Assembly: GCA_963932145.1 (NCBI GenBank)
Contig: OZ010577.1
Coordinates: forward strand, 21,806,964 to 21,870,963
Direction of reading: 5' to 3'
Source: Acanthosepion lycidas
Taxonomy: Eukaryota > Mollusca > Cephalopoda > Sepiida > Sepiidae
DNA length: 64,000 nucleotides
Position 1 is the stretch's first letter, and every line of letters begins with the position of its first letter. The position numbers were made by a program, and so were the translations under genes. The notes under the pieces are model-generated. The model worked only from the letters and a program-made list of their open reading frames with translations. It was not told the DNA's origin and ran no database searches. This document shows positions 33,140-45,785 of the stretch, one piece after another.

Positions 33140-33600
33140 TTTTTTTAAGCGTTTCATCTCAAGCAAGGCAGGAAGCCACTAAGACGCAAGGGGTTACAGA
33201 AGATTTGGAGCAAGATCAGATAGGAGTGATAGAAGAAAGGATGAGGTGAAGGGTAGTGGATAGATCAAGGCAACTGGAGATGTCGATTGACATTACATTT
33301 GAATAGTTGGAGATTATAGCTCTCTGGGAAACAGGAATAGGGAAGGGAGTTCCACAGGCGAGAGGTGCGAGACATGAAGCTATTGGAGTAAAAGAGACGG
33401 CTACATTTAGTAGTTTCGACAGTGAAAGGGTGAGACGGGATGCCAGCCTCGTAGGGTGCTTGAACTCATGAAGTCTGGGAACCAGCGAATGCAGCTCCTC
33501 AGAGCAATTGCCATGAAATGCTGGGATTTATTCCTAGTCAATAAGATAGGCCACTTCTCGGTCCAACCTTGAAGCCAAAACATTATATTCGTTAACATGA
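33140..33600 (-). pseudogene. CR1/Jockey-like LINE, C-terminal end and 3' UTR
   Basis: The minus strand reads TTKCSRLFYSNSFMSRTSRL, WNSLPYSCFPESYNLQLFKC and NVNRHLQLP. This is the best-preserved example of the block in the window. It then runs through CCCCTTGCGTCTTAGTGGC to GATGAAACGCTTAAAAAAAG. 5'-truncated. Confidence 0.85.
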
Positions 33601-34846
33601 ATCTGCTCTTGTGTGTCAACACCAATTCTTAGTTTGTAAACTTTTTGCATTATATTACTGTTGCTTTGCCTTGCATATATTGTTTGCTTGCTTAATACTA
33701 TTTTCTGACTTGTTCTTTTTTTTGTTTATTTCAAACTGTCTCAATCCTCTTGGGCAAGTGAAATTTACCATGGCCACTTACTTTACAAAGCTAATCTTTT
33801 TTTGTTATATTGCAGACCATTTACAGTTTTTGGAATATGTGCTGAAGAAGATTTCATAAATATTCAAAAGGCATTTTACATTGTTCCTAAAATACTTGTT
33901 CCTAAAATACTTGTATATTACCACATTTTTCAGTTACGGAATGCATTGTAAGCATGTTGAAAGAAATATGAAAAAGGAAACCAGAAATATGAAGGAAATA
34001 CAATGAAAACAAACTTTAACTACAGAGACCATATTAGAGTATCACTGGTATCAAAATGTTTCAGTCTGCAGAGAGGGTGTGTGTGTGTGTGTGTGTGTGT
34101 GTTTTATGAGCAAAAATAATTTTCATAGTTGTGAAGGAATTAAGTGATTGATGGAGAATATAAGAGTCTAGTAAATATTTATATTGTAAATTAAACAGTA
34201 GCTGTCATAAGGATGAACACAAAGTAAGTGTCCAGTTTTACATTATATATACATAGTAAATCAATCACCCATTTTAGACAATTCATTTGCTCTGGTGAGA
34301 AAAATTGGTAGATCAGTGTATTAAAATTTTTGAGCATTTCCTGACAGCTGTGGCAACTAATAGTGCCAGGGCACGTGTTTTGGGTACTTCTACTATAGAA
34401 TGACTGTTAACAAGTTAGTTCTGAAGTACTGTATTTTGATCCACTATATTTGTGCCAGATTCAATTGAGTAAGTATTACTAATATAAAAAGTATGCCTTA
34501 ACAAAAAACTAGAAAAAAATATGTACCATGGATTATTTTCTAAGAATCACACAAAGAACTTTATTTGATGGCTTCATAGCAAGGTTAAAGCTCTTCATGT
34601 CCAAAGTGAAATGATTCCCAGTTTTGAGGAGGTTATGTTTGAAAGCTTGCTTTTCATGTGAAATCTCCCCGCTCTCTCTCTCTCTTTCAGCAATAAAAAC
34701 AGAAAGAATGAAGGTTTACATGTGTACTTCTTTCTTGGTTTTTGTGATGATACAAATGAGCAGAAGAAGCAAATACTGTGACAGGAAGGCTTCAGTTATG
34801 ATCCCACATATTCACCTTGTGTTGTCATTGATCAAATGAAATATAT
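33601..34846. other. Unassigned DNA with (GT)12 tract
   Basis: No coding family recognised. A GT microsatellite is at 34078-34101, a CT tract at 34672-34687 and an 18-bp direct duplicate (CCTAAAATACTTGT) near 33890-33915. Confidence 0.4.
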
Positions 34847-34872
34847 GGGTTACAAAACAGGCACTTTCACTT
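34847..34872. repeat. Short direct repeat flanking the duplicated segment (left)
   Basis: GGGTTACAAAACAGGCACTT recurs at 35342-35367, on either side of the 431-bp segment. Confidence 0.9.
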
Positions 34873-34892
34873 TAAGTGTCACTTTCTCATTT

Positions 34893-35335
34893 AAGGAAAC
34901 TCACATGAAAGACTTCTACCTGACACAAAGTAGAATTGAGATCATAATATATACTGGAAAATTTCTGGGTCTCTTAGGTAAACATGGAAACTTTCACTGG
35001 TTGATGAAATTGGATGAACAATACATCATAATTTGAAAATATATTCTAGGGCTTCAAGCCCATAACATTTGTCAGTCACATCTTCAAAAGAAAATAGAAA
35101 AACAAATAATATAAAATTGTAAGTAATAAAATGATCTCAGTCAGATTTTCTTGATTTTAATGTCAAACAAGTTTCTTGTCAGTTTTTCTTTTTTTTCACA
35201 AAACAATGATTTAACCAACTGTTTAAAAATATACACAAAAAGAACTCTTGTTTAAACTTGTGAGATGAGGTTATTTACTGTTTTATATCTGCACCTCAGT
35301 ATGTCATGTAGGTGTTAAATTCTCCAATCCCTCTT
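34893..35335 (+). repeat. 431-bp segmental duplicate, copy 1
   Basis: Matches 38039-38481 at a constant offset of 3146 with only a handful of differences. It ends in a short stretch of RTE-like LINE sequence (CAGTATGTCATGTAGG). Confidence 0.97.
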
Positions 35336-35341
35336 ATCCAT

Positions 35342-36107
35342 GGGTTACAAAACAGGCACTTTCACTATAAGGTATCCCAAGGCTCTGCCCCAAAGGGAAA
35401 AAAAAATGAAACAAAAAAACAAAACATCAATTCCAAAAAAAGCTCGTTCAAAATCAGAATGGAGTGATTCACTGTGAAACAAAGCTTAACAAGGTAATCT
35501 TGTAGATCATTACTACTGTAGTGAGTGTGATCCTCTGAATTTTGTAGCTTTTATTATAATATTTTCTTTAAAATAGATACTTTGCTATAGGAGAAATAAG
35601 TATTTTCTGTTACTCTAAATATCACTTTGGGGATGACTATGTTTGAGTAAAAGCCCTGTTTTTTGCTTTTTTGTTTTTAAACAGTATAAACTACATCTTC
35701 CAGACTGTACATTTGAGTGACTTAATAAAGAAAATATCCTCTCCTACAGGGTTCAAACTTGTATTCCTCTTTGTAGAAGATCCAGTATGATTTATGTCAG
35801 AGAAAAAAAAATTCTATATCAGAACAATGGTTGTAAATTGACTGATAAATATGGAAAGGTTCTTTATAACAGATTTTATCCTTTAAAAGGACCTCAGACA
35901 AAAGTAATGTTCTTGTGGATGGAAATATCTGTATCAATCCTAGCTAGAAGCAACCGGATGTCTAGCCATGCTGATGAGCTGTGATACAGCGAGACAGTCT
36001 GTCCGTGGATGACATATATATAAGGGTATAAATAATATTTTCATTTATATTTCTCACATACCATTACATATTATATAATTCTAATCAATAAGAACATTAT
36101 TTTAGTC
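35342..36107. other. Unassigned DNA
   Basis: Starts with the right flanking direct repeat (35342-35367). The rest has no recognised family. Confidence 0.4.
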
Positions 36108-36185
36108 TGATGAAGTTCTTTTACAAGATGAAATGTTTTACATAGAATTTTTCCATTTTGTCATTAAATTATCCATATGCTGCCA
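36108..36185 (+). repeat. Hairpin-module repeat
   Basis: AGTCTGATGAAGTTCTTTTA then AAGATGAAATGTTTTACATA: an intact CTGATGA word, a stem, GAAA, then a small ATGT/ACAT hairpin. Sister of 19228-19310. Confidence 0.7.
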
Positions 36186-36189
36186 TAAA

Positions 36190-36490
36190 ACAATGGTTAG
36201 CAAGCTAGTGTCAGACATTATTGAGAGATTGACGATATGATTCCATCTCTTTTCACCCAGTTATAAGTAAAAATAGTAGGGCAGGCAGGGTTCTTTTGCT
36301 TTGGTAGGGAAACCAGTCAAGGAGAACAACCCTGAATTCAAAACCCAATAGAGCAGGAAACCACTCCATTATCTTTCGGAAGAACTGTGACGGTTGTATA
36401 CAGTTTACAGATATTAAAGAAAAAGCTGTGGCGAGTCATGATCACCAATGTCCAGAAAAGACATGGAATTTTTAAATTAAAAAAAAATAC
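36190..36490 (+). mobile_element. tRNA-derived SINE, type B, diverged
   Basis: CACCCAGTTATAAGTAAAAA then AAACCAGTCAAGG, ending GTGGCGAGTCATGATCACCA and GACATGG with an A-rich tail. The end equals the RTE-like LINE 3' end. Confidence 0.65.
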
Positions 36491-37358
36491 AGGTGTCCTT
36501 GGTTTTGAGTAACTTAAATGGAAACTTGAACAAAATAACGTAGGTCATAGTTCAGTTATACCTGGTAAAGATCTTGAAGAAAACTCCAACATAAATTCAT
36601 TAAAAATAAAAGTGGTTTTTAAACATTTTCAGTTTGTGATGTTACATTGCATCATGAATAATCAAGAAAATCCGTAGAAATCAAGTTACTTTTTTACCAG
36701 CCATTTGGATTGACTAAAAATAAAAATTGATTCTTTTAAATTATAACAGACACATCATTAAGACATCTAAGTTGACCAACTATAAACAAAAGTTATTTTT
36801 ATTCATTAACATTCCAAGTCAGAAAAAACTAACTAAAAGTAAAATTTAGTCAGCTAATATCTTACATGAAGACAAAATTTACATATTTAAAACTTCTATC
36901 AAATTATCAAGCTGAGAAAAATTTCATCTTTTTAACATCTATAATAATAATTTAAATTTTAATATCTTTCAACTAATACATTCAAAATTTAGAATTATTA
37001 GTATGTGCTCAGTCAGATGTTTACAACTAATGTCTATGTCTATATATATAAGACATAAGTGAAAATAAAAAGAAAATCAAAGACAGTGATTTCCTATCTT
37101 TCAAGACATTCACTGCCACATATCCATAAAAATTCATTGCATTTTTAGATTTTGACCAAAAGAGTTAACTTATTCTGGTCTAGTCCTATTTTATTCTTTT
37201 CTGTTTACCAAAAAATTGCTTTCTTATTTTTTTCTTTTTATAAAGACAATTATATATATGTGTGTGTGTGTGTGTGTGAATAAAGGTAAAAGGAAAACTT
37301 ATGTCATTTGATATGTTTTCTCCTCTGAGATACTTTATCAACACAAGCGTAAGAATTT
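36491..37358. other. AT-rich DNA, nothing recognised
   Basis: A (TA)n(TG)n microsatellite lies at 37251-37278. Confidence 0.4.
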
Positions 37359-37582
37359 TTATTTACATTATTTGGACTATTGTACTCATCTTTGTCGCCA
37401 TATTTATTACGACGTTTCGGTTGTTGTATAATCCGGCCTTCTTCAGTCTACCCCAGTGAGCGAAATAAAGGGTTCAGTTCAACATTCCAACCACCTGAAG
37501 AAGGCCGGAGCGTACAACAGCCAAAACATCGTAATAAATATGGCGACAAAGATGAGAACAATAGTCCGAATAATGTAAATAA
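37359..37582. repeat. Fold-back of SINE-A tail, 88-bp arms
   Basis: Arms 37359-37446 and 37495-37582 are inverse copies with about 8 mismatches in 88. The spacer is 48 bp. Each arm holds CTGAAGAAGGCCGGA, a GAAACGTCG-type box, a GTCG/CGAC stem and ACAAAGATGAG. The spacer includes part of the SINE A body (CCCCAGTGAGCGAAATAAAG). Confidence 0.9.
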
Positions 37583-38038
37583 TGAAAATAATACCCCATC
37601 TCAGAAATTTAAATCTTTGATGAAAAACTGCATAAAAATTCATCTGTCATATTTCACAAAACCATGTTCATTCTATGCTTTTTAATAAATTTGTGGAATA
37701 AACAAGGTAACATAACAATTAAAACCCTCACAAGTTCATTGTACACTTTGTATAAACCAAAATATTTACCACAGCTGAACTGACCATTTCAGATGAAGAC
37801 CACCTGGTAGGAAAAGAAAGTCAAAGTGCTTTTCAACAGCTGCTGCTGATTACTGCAGAAATAAGCAATTTCAAAAGCTGCTTCATGCTGATTGTAAGCA
37901 TTACTGGCTTTGGTCCAGATTATCCAAGAAGGAGTCGAACAGTCTCAACTGATAGGCAGAGCATGTAGATTTCTTCCTCAATCTTCCTATCTTGTGTGTG
38001 AGAGGAAGCTTTAAACACAATTCCATGTTGTCTCATTA
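37583..38038. other. Unassigned DNA
   Basis: Nothing recognised. Confidence 0.4.
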
Positions 38039-38481
38039 AAGGAAATTTTCATGAAAGACTTCTACCTGACACAAAGTAGAATTGAGATCATAATATATTC
38101 TGGAAAATTTCTGGGTCTCTTAGGTAAACATGGAAACTTTCACTGGTTGATGAAATTGGATGAACAATACATCATAATTTGAAAATATATTCTAGGGCTT
38201 CAAGCCCATAACATTTGTCAGTCACATCTTCAAAAGAAAATAGAAAAACAAATAATATAAAATTGTAAGTAATAAAATGATCTCAGTCAGATTTTCTTGA
38301 TTTTAATGTCAAACAAGTTTCTTGTCAGTTTTTCTTTTTTTTCACAAAACAATGATTTAACCAACTGTTTAAAAATATACACAAAAAGAACTCTTGTTTA
38401 AACTTGTGAGATGAAGTTATTTACTGTTTTATATCTGCACCTCAGTATGTCATGTAGGTGTTAAATTTTCCAATCCCTCTT
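38039..38481 (+). repeat. 431-bp segmental duplicate, copy 2
   Basis: Near-identical to 34893-35335. Its flanks lack the GGGTTACAAAACAGGC direct repeat. Confidence 0.97.
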
Positions 38482-38819
38482 TCCTCATTATGTGCCTGTA
38501 GTTTGAAGGAAAGAAGAAGAGAAAATGGAATGCCACTTTACATTGTGGTGGGGGAGAAAAATAAGCAGTGGTGACAGGTGATTTCTCTTATATAAAGATA
38601 TTATGGCAAAACAGGGAAAAGACAAATAATAGGGAGGAAGAAATACTATAAAACTCAAATGAAAATAGGAGTCGGCAATTTTGTTCATTTCATACAAGAA
38701 AGGTTGCAAAAGAGAAAGGAGGAAATTTGAGAGTAAGGAAGGATTTGAGAGATTTTAGCAGAAGATTTTTTTTATTTCCAGTATCAAGCTTTTAAACCAC
38801 AGTACCCTAGAAATTTCAA

Positions 38820-39045
38820 CTCTTTCTTATATGAGGTATAAGTGTCCTTTTTGTTTTCATTTTCCTTAATACTTCCTCATTGATCACATGTTCAGTACAT
38901 AGTATTCTCAGCATCCTTCTGTAGAATTACATCTCTGTTGCATCAAGTCTCCTCTTCATCCATGAAAAAATTTTCCAGCACTCATTGCCATATAGTTTCT
39001 AAGTAAATTTTCCTGTTTTTTAATAACTTGTTTATGCTGTATCCT
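38820..39045 (-). pseudogene. RTE-like LINE fragment
   Basis: CATCCTTCTGTAGAATTACA and CACTCATTGCCATATAG match 60535 and 10850. Confidence 0.6.
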
Positions 39046-40345
39046 TAAAGAGGGTTACAGATAGACAAAGGTGGTACTCGAGTGAAGGAACAGCAACACA
39101 CGTGTAGATGAAAGAAAATAGTTTTATTGTAAAAGAAAATACACTACTGAAAGACAGGGAATTGGGTGACAGGCTAGTAATTCTTGAAGTAAGCCCCCAG
39201 GTATATCCCGTGCTCATCATATCATCAGTCCAGACAGGCAATAGGGAATGTGGGATATTTCATTACAAGTTGAGCTTTCAGAAGGAATTTTTTCTTACCC
39301 AAATATACTTTCAAATTTCAGTGTCATATTTTCTATCATCTGTTAAAACACTTTCAAGATACTTAAGTTTTTAATTTTTGTACTTGGTTCATTTTAAAGA
39401 ACAAAATATTTTTTGATCAAACAAGCAGTAAAATAGGTAATGTTAAATTTTATTTCTTAGTTCACTAGAGATCATTAATTTATGATCTTTATGCTTCATA
39501 TTACAACTAAAGTGTTACATTTTTTAAATAAATATAAATACTTGCGAATAGCTTAAGCAGAAAAACATTATAGGCTAACCCTTCTCCTGATTTTTTTAAT
39601 TTTTCCTAAAACATTTTAAAACAAAATGTCTTGAGGATTAAACATGATGATTTTTCATTTGCTTTACTGTAAAAATAGCTGGAAAAAAAATCAGTGGTTC
39701 TGTGAGGCTGACATTTATGTTTCTAATAATCATGTTGTCAAAGAAATAAATTCAAAACTGTTGCAACTGATTTCTGGAAGTTCTGAAAACTCCAGATGCT
39801 GTTGAGAACCCAATGGTGTTCCTCAACTTTTGAGTTTCTTGCTGTTCCTCCCTACACATTTTCTATCATGCTTCTTAGAAAATTTGTCCCTCCAAAGTTA
39901 TGTGAAGGAACTTGATGTCAAGCAGCTTCTTCCTGATGTCTTGGAGCCAACTAACATTACTTAGGTTGAAAAAAAATTATGATTTATTTCCTAGATCCAC
40001 ATAAATCTCCAACAGGCTTGGGTTTTGAATTCAGTTTCTAGTAAGTCTCAACTTTGCCATGGTACAATGACAATCTTTTTCGATCACTGAAATCAACTTG
40101 ACTTTCCTATGCTTCTATCATAAGCTCTGCATTTATTGTTCTAAATATGGATCCACAAACAACCATTTCATACAAGCGCCTATCTGGAGAAAATAGAATG
40201 TGTATTTACAAGCCCTGTCAAACTAAGGAACAACATTTTTTTTGTACAGGATATCAAAATAATTTTTCTATAACAGATCCTTCATTATGTTTAAATAGTA
40301 TAAATAATCTTTTTAATAGTGTAAAATAAATTCTATATAGGCTTT
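39046..40345. other. AT-rich DNA, nothing recognised
   Basis: No coding stretch or repeat family is recognised. Confidence 0.45.
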
Positions 40346-40349
40346 CAAT

Positions 40350-40800
40350 ATTTGAGATATCACTCTAGTTGTAATCATTAGAGTGAAAAAATGATTTGAT
40401 GTATGTTTAATAAATCATTCTAATTCATTCCTGTAGTAAAATAATTTCCAATAAATTTCTACATGTAATTATTAAAGTGAATGAAAGATTAGATGTATGT
40501 TTAATAATTCATTCTAATTCATTCCTGTAGTAAAATAATTTCCAATAAATTTCTACATGTAATTATTAAAGTGAATGAAAGATTAGATGTATGTTTAATA
40601 AATCATTCTAATTCATTCCTGTAGTAAAATAAATTCCAATAAATTTCTACATGTAATTATTAAAGTGAATGAAAGATTAGATGTATGTTTAATAAATCAT
40701 TCTAATTCATTCCTGTAGTAAAATAATTTCCAATGAATTTCTATATGTGCTTTTAGTATTTGCTGTGTCATTCTACAAATAATTATTAAAATGCATGAAA
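40350..40800. repeat. 94-bp tandem repeat, about 4.5 copies
   Basis: GATGTATGTTTAATAAATCA recurs near 40399, 40492, 40586 and 40680 (spacing 93, 94, 94). The middle copies are almost identical and the edge copies are degenerate. Not coding. Confidence 0.95.
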
Positions 40801-41352
40801 GATGTCAACTGAGTTCAATTGCAGTCAGTACTAAAATATACCAATAATTAATGTGTTACAATGTCTCACAGGACATTTCACACATCTCTGAATATTATTC
40901 CCTTAGTGAATGTTTTCCTCCTGATTTTTTTCATCAATTTTGACTTTCTTTGAAGATGTTATCAATAGCCTTTGTAGTGTGTGAGTGTGTGTATTTTTTA
41001 CTAATACTATATACAATCCACTCATCAAAATATGACAAAATGGTTAAACATCAGAATTATTTTCTGGAGGGCTTTTTGGTCAGGTCATGAACCTTTCAGC
41101 CCCGTCACATATATATTCCATATTACCCATTTTTTCTTTAGCTATATAATTGTAATAAACAAATACACATTTTATATATATATGAATACATATTTCCATA
41201 TTTAGTCACTTAAAGGTTATAGAATAAATAGAACATTTGTATTGCTGGAGAATAGGATGACTTATGTTAATGTTGAAATTTTCTGTTTGAGAGCTTTTCA
41301 GCACCCCCTGATATAATAGGCAATGTCTGCATGCACGTTTGTACACAAACAC

Positions 41353-41389
<37 letters not shown>

Positions 41390-43234
41390 GCACACATTTG
41401 AATGTTTAATATATTTGCCTCTTTCCATTTAAAATTCATTTGATCTTATTCCATTCAATTACATTTTATGATCCTAATTGTCTATAGATGTTTGTTTATC
41501 AGTTTGTCCATCACCAATTTCAATATAAAAAGTATTTCATAAAAACTGCTGCACAGAATAAAATATGATGAGGCTGGTTTTATTCTTTTATTCCAGTCCC
41601 TAAAGTGGCATTTTGTTTTTTTATAGTATTTTCCCTGTACAGAATTCATGCATACATTTCAATTAAAATGCATCTATTCAGTAACAGCAATAAGGAAAAA
41701 TGCCTTTATGAATGAATATAAATTGCAGCAGATCTTTTTATAGCTATTATCAAATGCGAACTGCTACATCATCATTGAATTGTCAATTAGTCTGTGAGAG
41801 ACTGAAAATATTGGAAAGCTTTTCATTCAAATTTCTTTTTGCTATCATTTGTTTTAGAATTTTTACATTTGATTGACTAAATTCCTACAATTAATTTTTG
41901 ATAATCAATATAGCTCATTATTTTATTGTAATAACTAATTAAGATGATTCATGAATTAATTTCAGTTTCTGTAATAAAATGATATATATCAAGTAATGTT
42001 GAAATCTACATTTATTTCAGGAGATTCAATTCCTTAAAATAACACATTACAGTCCCATTTATTATGTTAATTTAAACAATATTAATTTTTTTTTATATTT
42101 AATATGTTTAAAGTGGTTATGTAAATTTTGTTACTGTATTTATTCATCTACTTTAAAAGATATCTGGTAATTTTCAATTTGTTTTCTATTTCCTGAAAAC
42201 AAGACAGGGTATGAAAATTATTTTGTGTGAGGAATAATAATAATGATATACTATTTGACTGTAATTGTCATGGTCAATACCATACTGAACCAAATGCTTT
42301 TTAGGCAACAGAAGACCTTCAAACATTTATATAAAGAATAAATAGCATTTTAATATGATGACAAGCAAGTGTCAGATGCGAGAATAAAAATCATATCATG
42401 TTTAAATCGTTTCTCATGCAGAAAAAATGTCATCTTGGATTTGATAGATATTTCTAAAGAGAGTCTTCCAGGCATTTTGGAAGTAAAATACATTATACTA
42501 TTTTGAATTTCCTAAAGTATTTTCCCTACATATAAAAATTTTAATAAAAAAAGAAAATACTATTCTTTTTTTTCTTGATAACTTTCACTCATTTCTGACA
42601 TGTTTTGAATCATTTACATTTTTTTGTGACTGCTTCTGTCATTCTGAGATCATTTTTAAAAAAAAAGAAGTCCTTTCTGCAAGCCATAACATCACAAGTA
42701 TAATTTATAAGAAAATGACATCAAAACTTTCAATGACTCTAATGATTCTATGTACAACAAGAATTCAGAAAAATGGAATCTGCTGTTCTTTGTAAATAAC
42801 TTTCATAATTCTTGCTCTATTTTATTTAAAATTCGATAGTTTACTCTTAACAGCAAATCATTTCACTATCTATTAATAACCTGGCATTTTCCCCTGACAA
42901 TTGAAAATTGTTTAATCATATATTAATGTAGCTGAGAGACAAATCTAATAAAAAATTTAAGAGGAGATTAAAGAAATACTATCCATCAAAACTTGAAAAA
43001 TTGAAGCAAATCATTACTCAAGTGAGGACATCAGTAACCCCAGAGAATAGGCTAATCAGTGCATCAATGTAATGAATAAAAAAATTAGTACATGTATTGT
43101 AAATGGTACTACAACAAAGTATTAATGTACTAATACAGTTCTACAAAATTGTCTTCATTAATAAATACTTTAACTTGAGAAAAAAAGATACATATTGTCT
43201 TTTTGTTATAAACTTCAAACATGTAATAATTGGA
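40801..43234. other. AT-rich DNA, nothing recognised
   Basis: 2.4 kb without any recognised family, the longest unexplained stretch in the window. It includes a (CT)n tract at 41357-41386. Confidence 0.45.
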
Positions 43235-43496
43235 CAGGAGCTGCACAAGTTGCACTTTCCAGCCTCGATAGAGTCATTGTCCAAAAGTGTCTCTGAGGCA
43301 TTGTGGTTCACAAATTATATACCTACCTTTCAATCTCCCTCTTATAGGCAAGATATGGCAAGCCTCTTGCTGCTCTATCACAACTTTTATGGAAAGTGTT
43401 TGGATGAACTACATTCCTTGGTTCTGGCAGTTCTAACCTTCATGGAAAGGACCTGCCATGCCACTTACATTGTAGCAAAGTGTAGTGGACACAGCC
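43235..43496 (+). pseudogene. CR1/Jockey-like LINE, part 1 (split by LTR element)
   Basis: Reads DMASLLLLYHNFYGKCLDEL then LTFMERTCHATYIVAKCS, the R.VASL.LFYKYFHG.CS.EL block just before the C-terminus. Continues at 45787. Confidence 0.8.
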
Positions 43497-43690
43497 TGGT
43501 TCCCCTGGCATAAGTGACATAAGATTGCCTGTGCTGTGTATGGGAGACTCAATCTGGGTGGACTGGGTGATATCTCATGAGACCCAAAATCTGTGTAACA
43601 ACCTGGGCAATTACTTGAAGGATCACTGCCAGTGCAACAGGAGTGAATTGCGATAACTAAGCTACAAGCTATTTCAGCCGTATTGCAAAC
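43497..43690 (+). repeat. 5' LTR of the nested fossil
   Basis: Shares GATTGCCTGTGCTGTG, GGGAGACTCAATCTG and TTACTTGAAGGATCACTGCC-type sequence with 45575-45785, in the same order. Boundaries are approximate. Confidence 0.75.
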
Positions 43691-45574
43691 TATGTTGGTG
43701 GGAACGTTTCATATCAAACTGATATCAAACATCAGTGTCTGGGCCAAACATGATTAAATGGATAGACAAGGCAGAACTTGTTTGCCAGGTGTGTGAAGTG
43801 AAGCAGCCAGAATATGTCATTTTTCTAAGATTGTCCGGTGGAGCTTTTGCCATCTATCAGCAATTAAGTGAAGATCAAATGCAGATGTTGAACACATAAA
43901 ATTGTCCCTTTACACAATGTCTGCAATAGATGGGCTTGTCACATATGAACAATTCTCTGAGTGTGTCTTCAATCAGGGGAATCTGTTGATGTGCACTTGG
44001 CAGAACTACAGTAACCTGGCTGTATTGTTCAGGAGTATCCACAACTGTGGCTTGGCATGTGCTTTTGTCAAGGGGTTGCCAAATCAAATGAAATGGCTCC
44101 TTTGCGCTTCTTGGATGGAAGTATTGACCATATAACAAATGCTCACTTGCACTTGAGCAATAATGAAAGACGAGAACCCAGATGAAGATAACAATAGCAG
44201 CAGTACCAGAGATACACCAAGAACTATGCAACTTCCTCCTAGAGGTTCTAATGACATGATTTGTTGTTGATCAATCACTTTTGGGAAAAAGGGGCTGGTT
44301 TCCTACATAGTCAAGATGAAAACTTAGTGCTGCCAACAATAGACATTAATGTGTGTGTGGAAGGAAGTGCATCACACTATGGTGAGCAAAAAGGTGGGTC
44401 AAACGTGGAAGAAATGAAGCATTGATATCATAACAATTGGTGGCAGAACAGAGATGTGCAGTGTTGTGTCCATCAGCTTTAATGTAGGAAATGGAAGGCT
44501 GTTGTGCTGGAGGACCTCTTGGATTTGAAGGATAGGAAAGCTATACTACAGGTATGTGCTGCAACTGGCAGCATTATGAAACCAAATCAGATAAGGCAAA
44601 TACAATCAATGAGCAGACATCTTGGAAAATGAACAATGTATTACTGTCAGGAAAATCATTCTGTCTGTGACGAAAGAAGCTGTGAGATCTGCTGTTAAAT
44701 CATATCTGGAATGCCTGTTAATTAACCTGGCAGCAATATGATGATGAAAAGGGAAACTGGAGACAGCTGATATATACCATAGACTAGGAACTGATATCAT
44801 CCATTACAGACAAGACAAGAAGATTCGGCTACTGTGATTCAGTGTCTTAACTCTAGCTTTTTTGAGAGGTGCCCACCTAAAGAGATCTTGACAGATAATG
44901 ATATGGCATTTAACAGAAGGAGCTTTAGAAAGTTTGCTGAGAGTTGAAATGTCTGCCTGTATTTCAGATTTGCATATGTGCATCTGGGAATGGCATTGTT
45001 GAACGAGCTCACAGATTCATAAAGCAGATTGCTGCCAGAAACCCATGCTCTATCCAGGAAGTGGTTTACTGGTATGTTACACCAGAGGATGGTGTCCATG
45101 AGGCAACTGCACAAACTAATGCTTTGTACCAGTATGAAGTCCGAGTTGACAAGATTCCATCGCTGAAGTCTGATTCTGAGCAGGGTGTGTAATAGTAAGG
45201 AGTCTTCCAAACAGATGCACAAGTAAATGGAGGATGGGTCAGTGACCAGAGTTGTGAGTTTCAAAGTGGTTTATGTGGCTGGAATGCTGTGGCATCTGAA
45301 AGATCTCCACCCTTTTCCTCACATGGTGAACTATTCTGTGGAAGACAAAACCACCATAACCAATGGTGATGAGATGTATATACTTGTAATGAAGGATGAA
45401 GGTGACCATTCAACTGATGTTGAATCTAACCAATCAAGTGACAGGGCTGCCTCAAGAAGCAAGTGATCCTACTGAACTTCTTCTGTAAAGAAGCACCTGA
45501 TGTAAAAAGTTATCCTCCTTCCCTGCTGCTACCTGTATGACAGTGTGATTAGAGAGGGGTTTAGGAATACAGAC

Positions 45575-45785
45575 TGTCCCTGCTGTGTAAGCAACATAAC
45601 ATTGCCTGTGCTGTGCTAGGGAGACTCAATCTGCATGAACTGGTGTTGTCTCACATAACTGACAATCTGTTGCGACCTCGCTAGACACCATAAAAGCCAG
45701 CATCTGTTAAAAGTGGGTTGTTGCTTGAAGGAACACTGCCGGCGTGACAGAAGTTAACTGCTATAACTCCGCAACTATTCAGTCG
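45575..45785 (+). repeat. 3' LTR of the nested fossil
   Basis: Starts near TGTCCCTGCTGTGTAAGC, with CATAAAAG at 45689 as a possible TATA-like box. It diverges clearly from the 5' LTR, so the insertion is old. Confidence 0.75.

Noticed and set aside
36108-36150. An active hammerhead ribozyme at the CTGATGA...GAAA copy
   Set aside because: The core words are present, but the flanking sequence does not pair to make stem I and there is an extra A before stem II.
40350-40800. A CRISPR array
   Set aside because: The repeats are directly adjacent with no unique spacers, and the context is eukaryotic. It is a tandem satellite.
40801-43234. Exons of a host gene in the longest transposon-free stretch
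   Set aside because: No open frame of useful length with splice-like borders and no protein motif on either strand.
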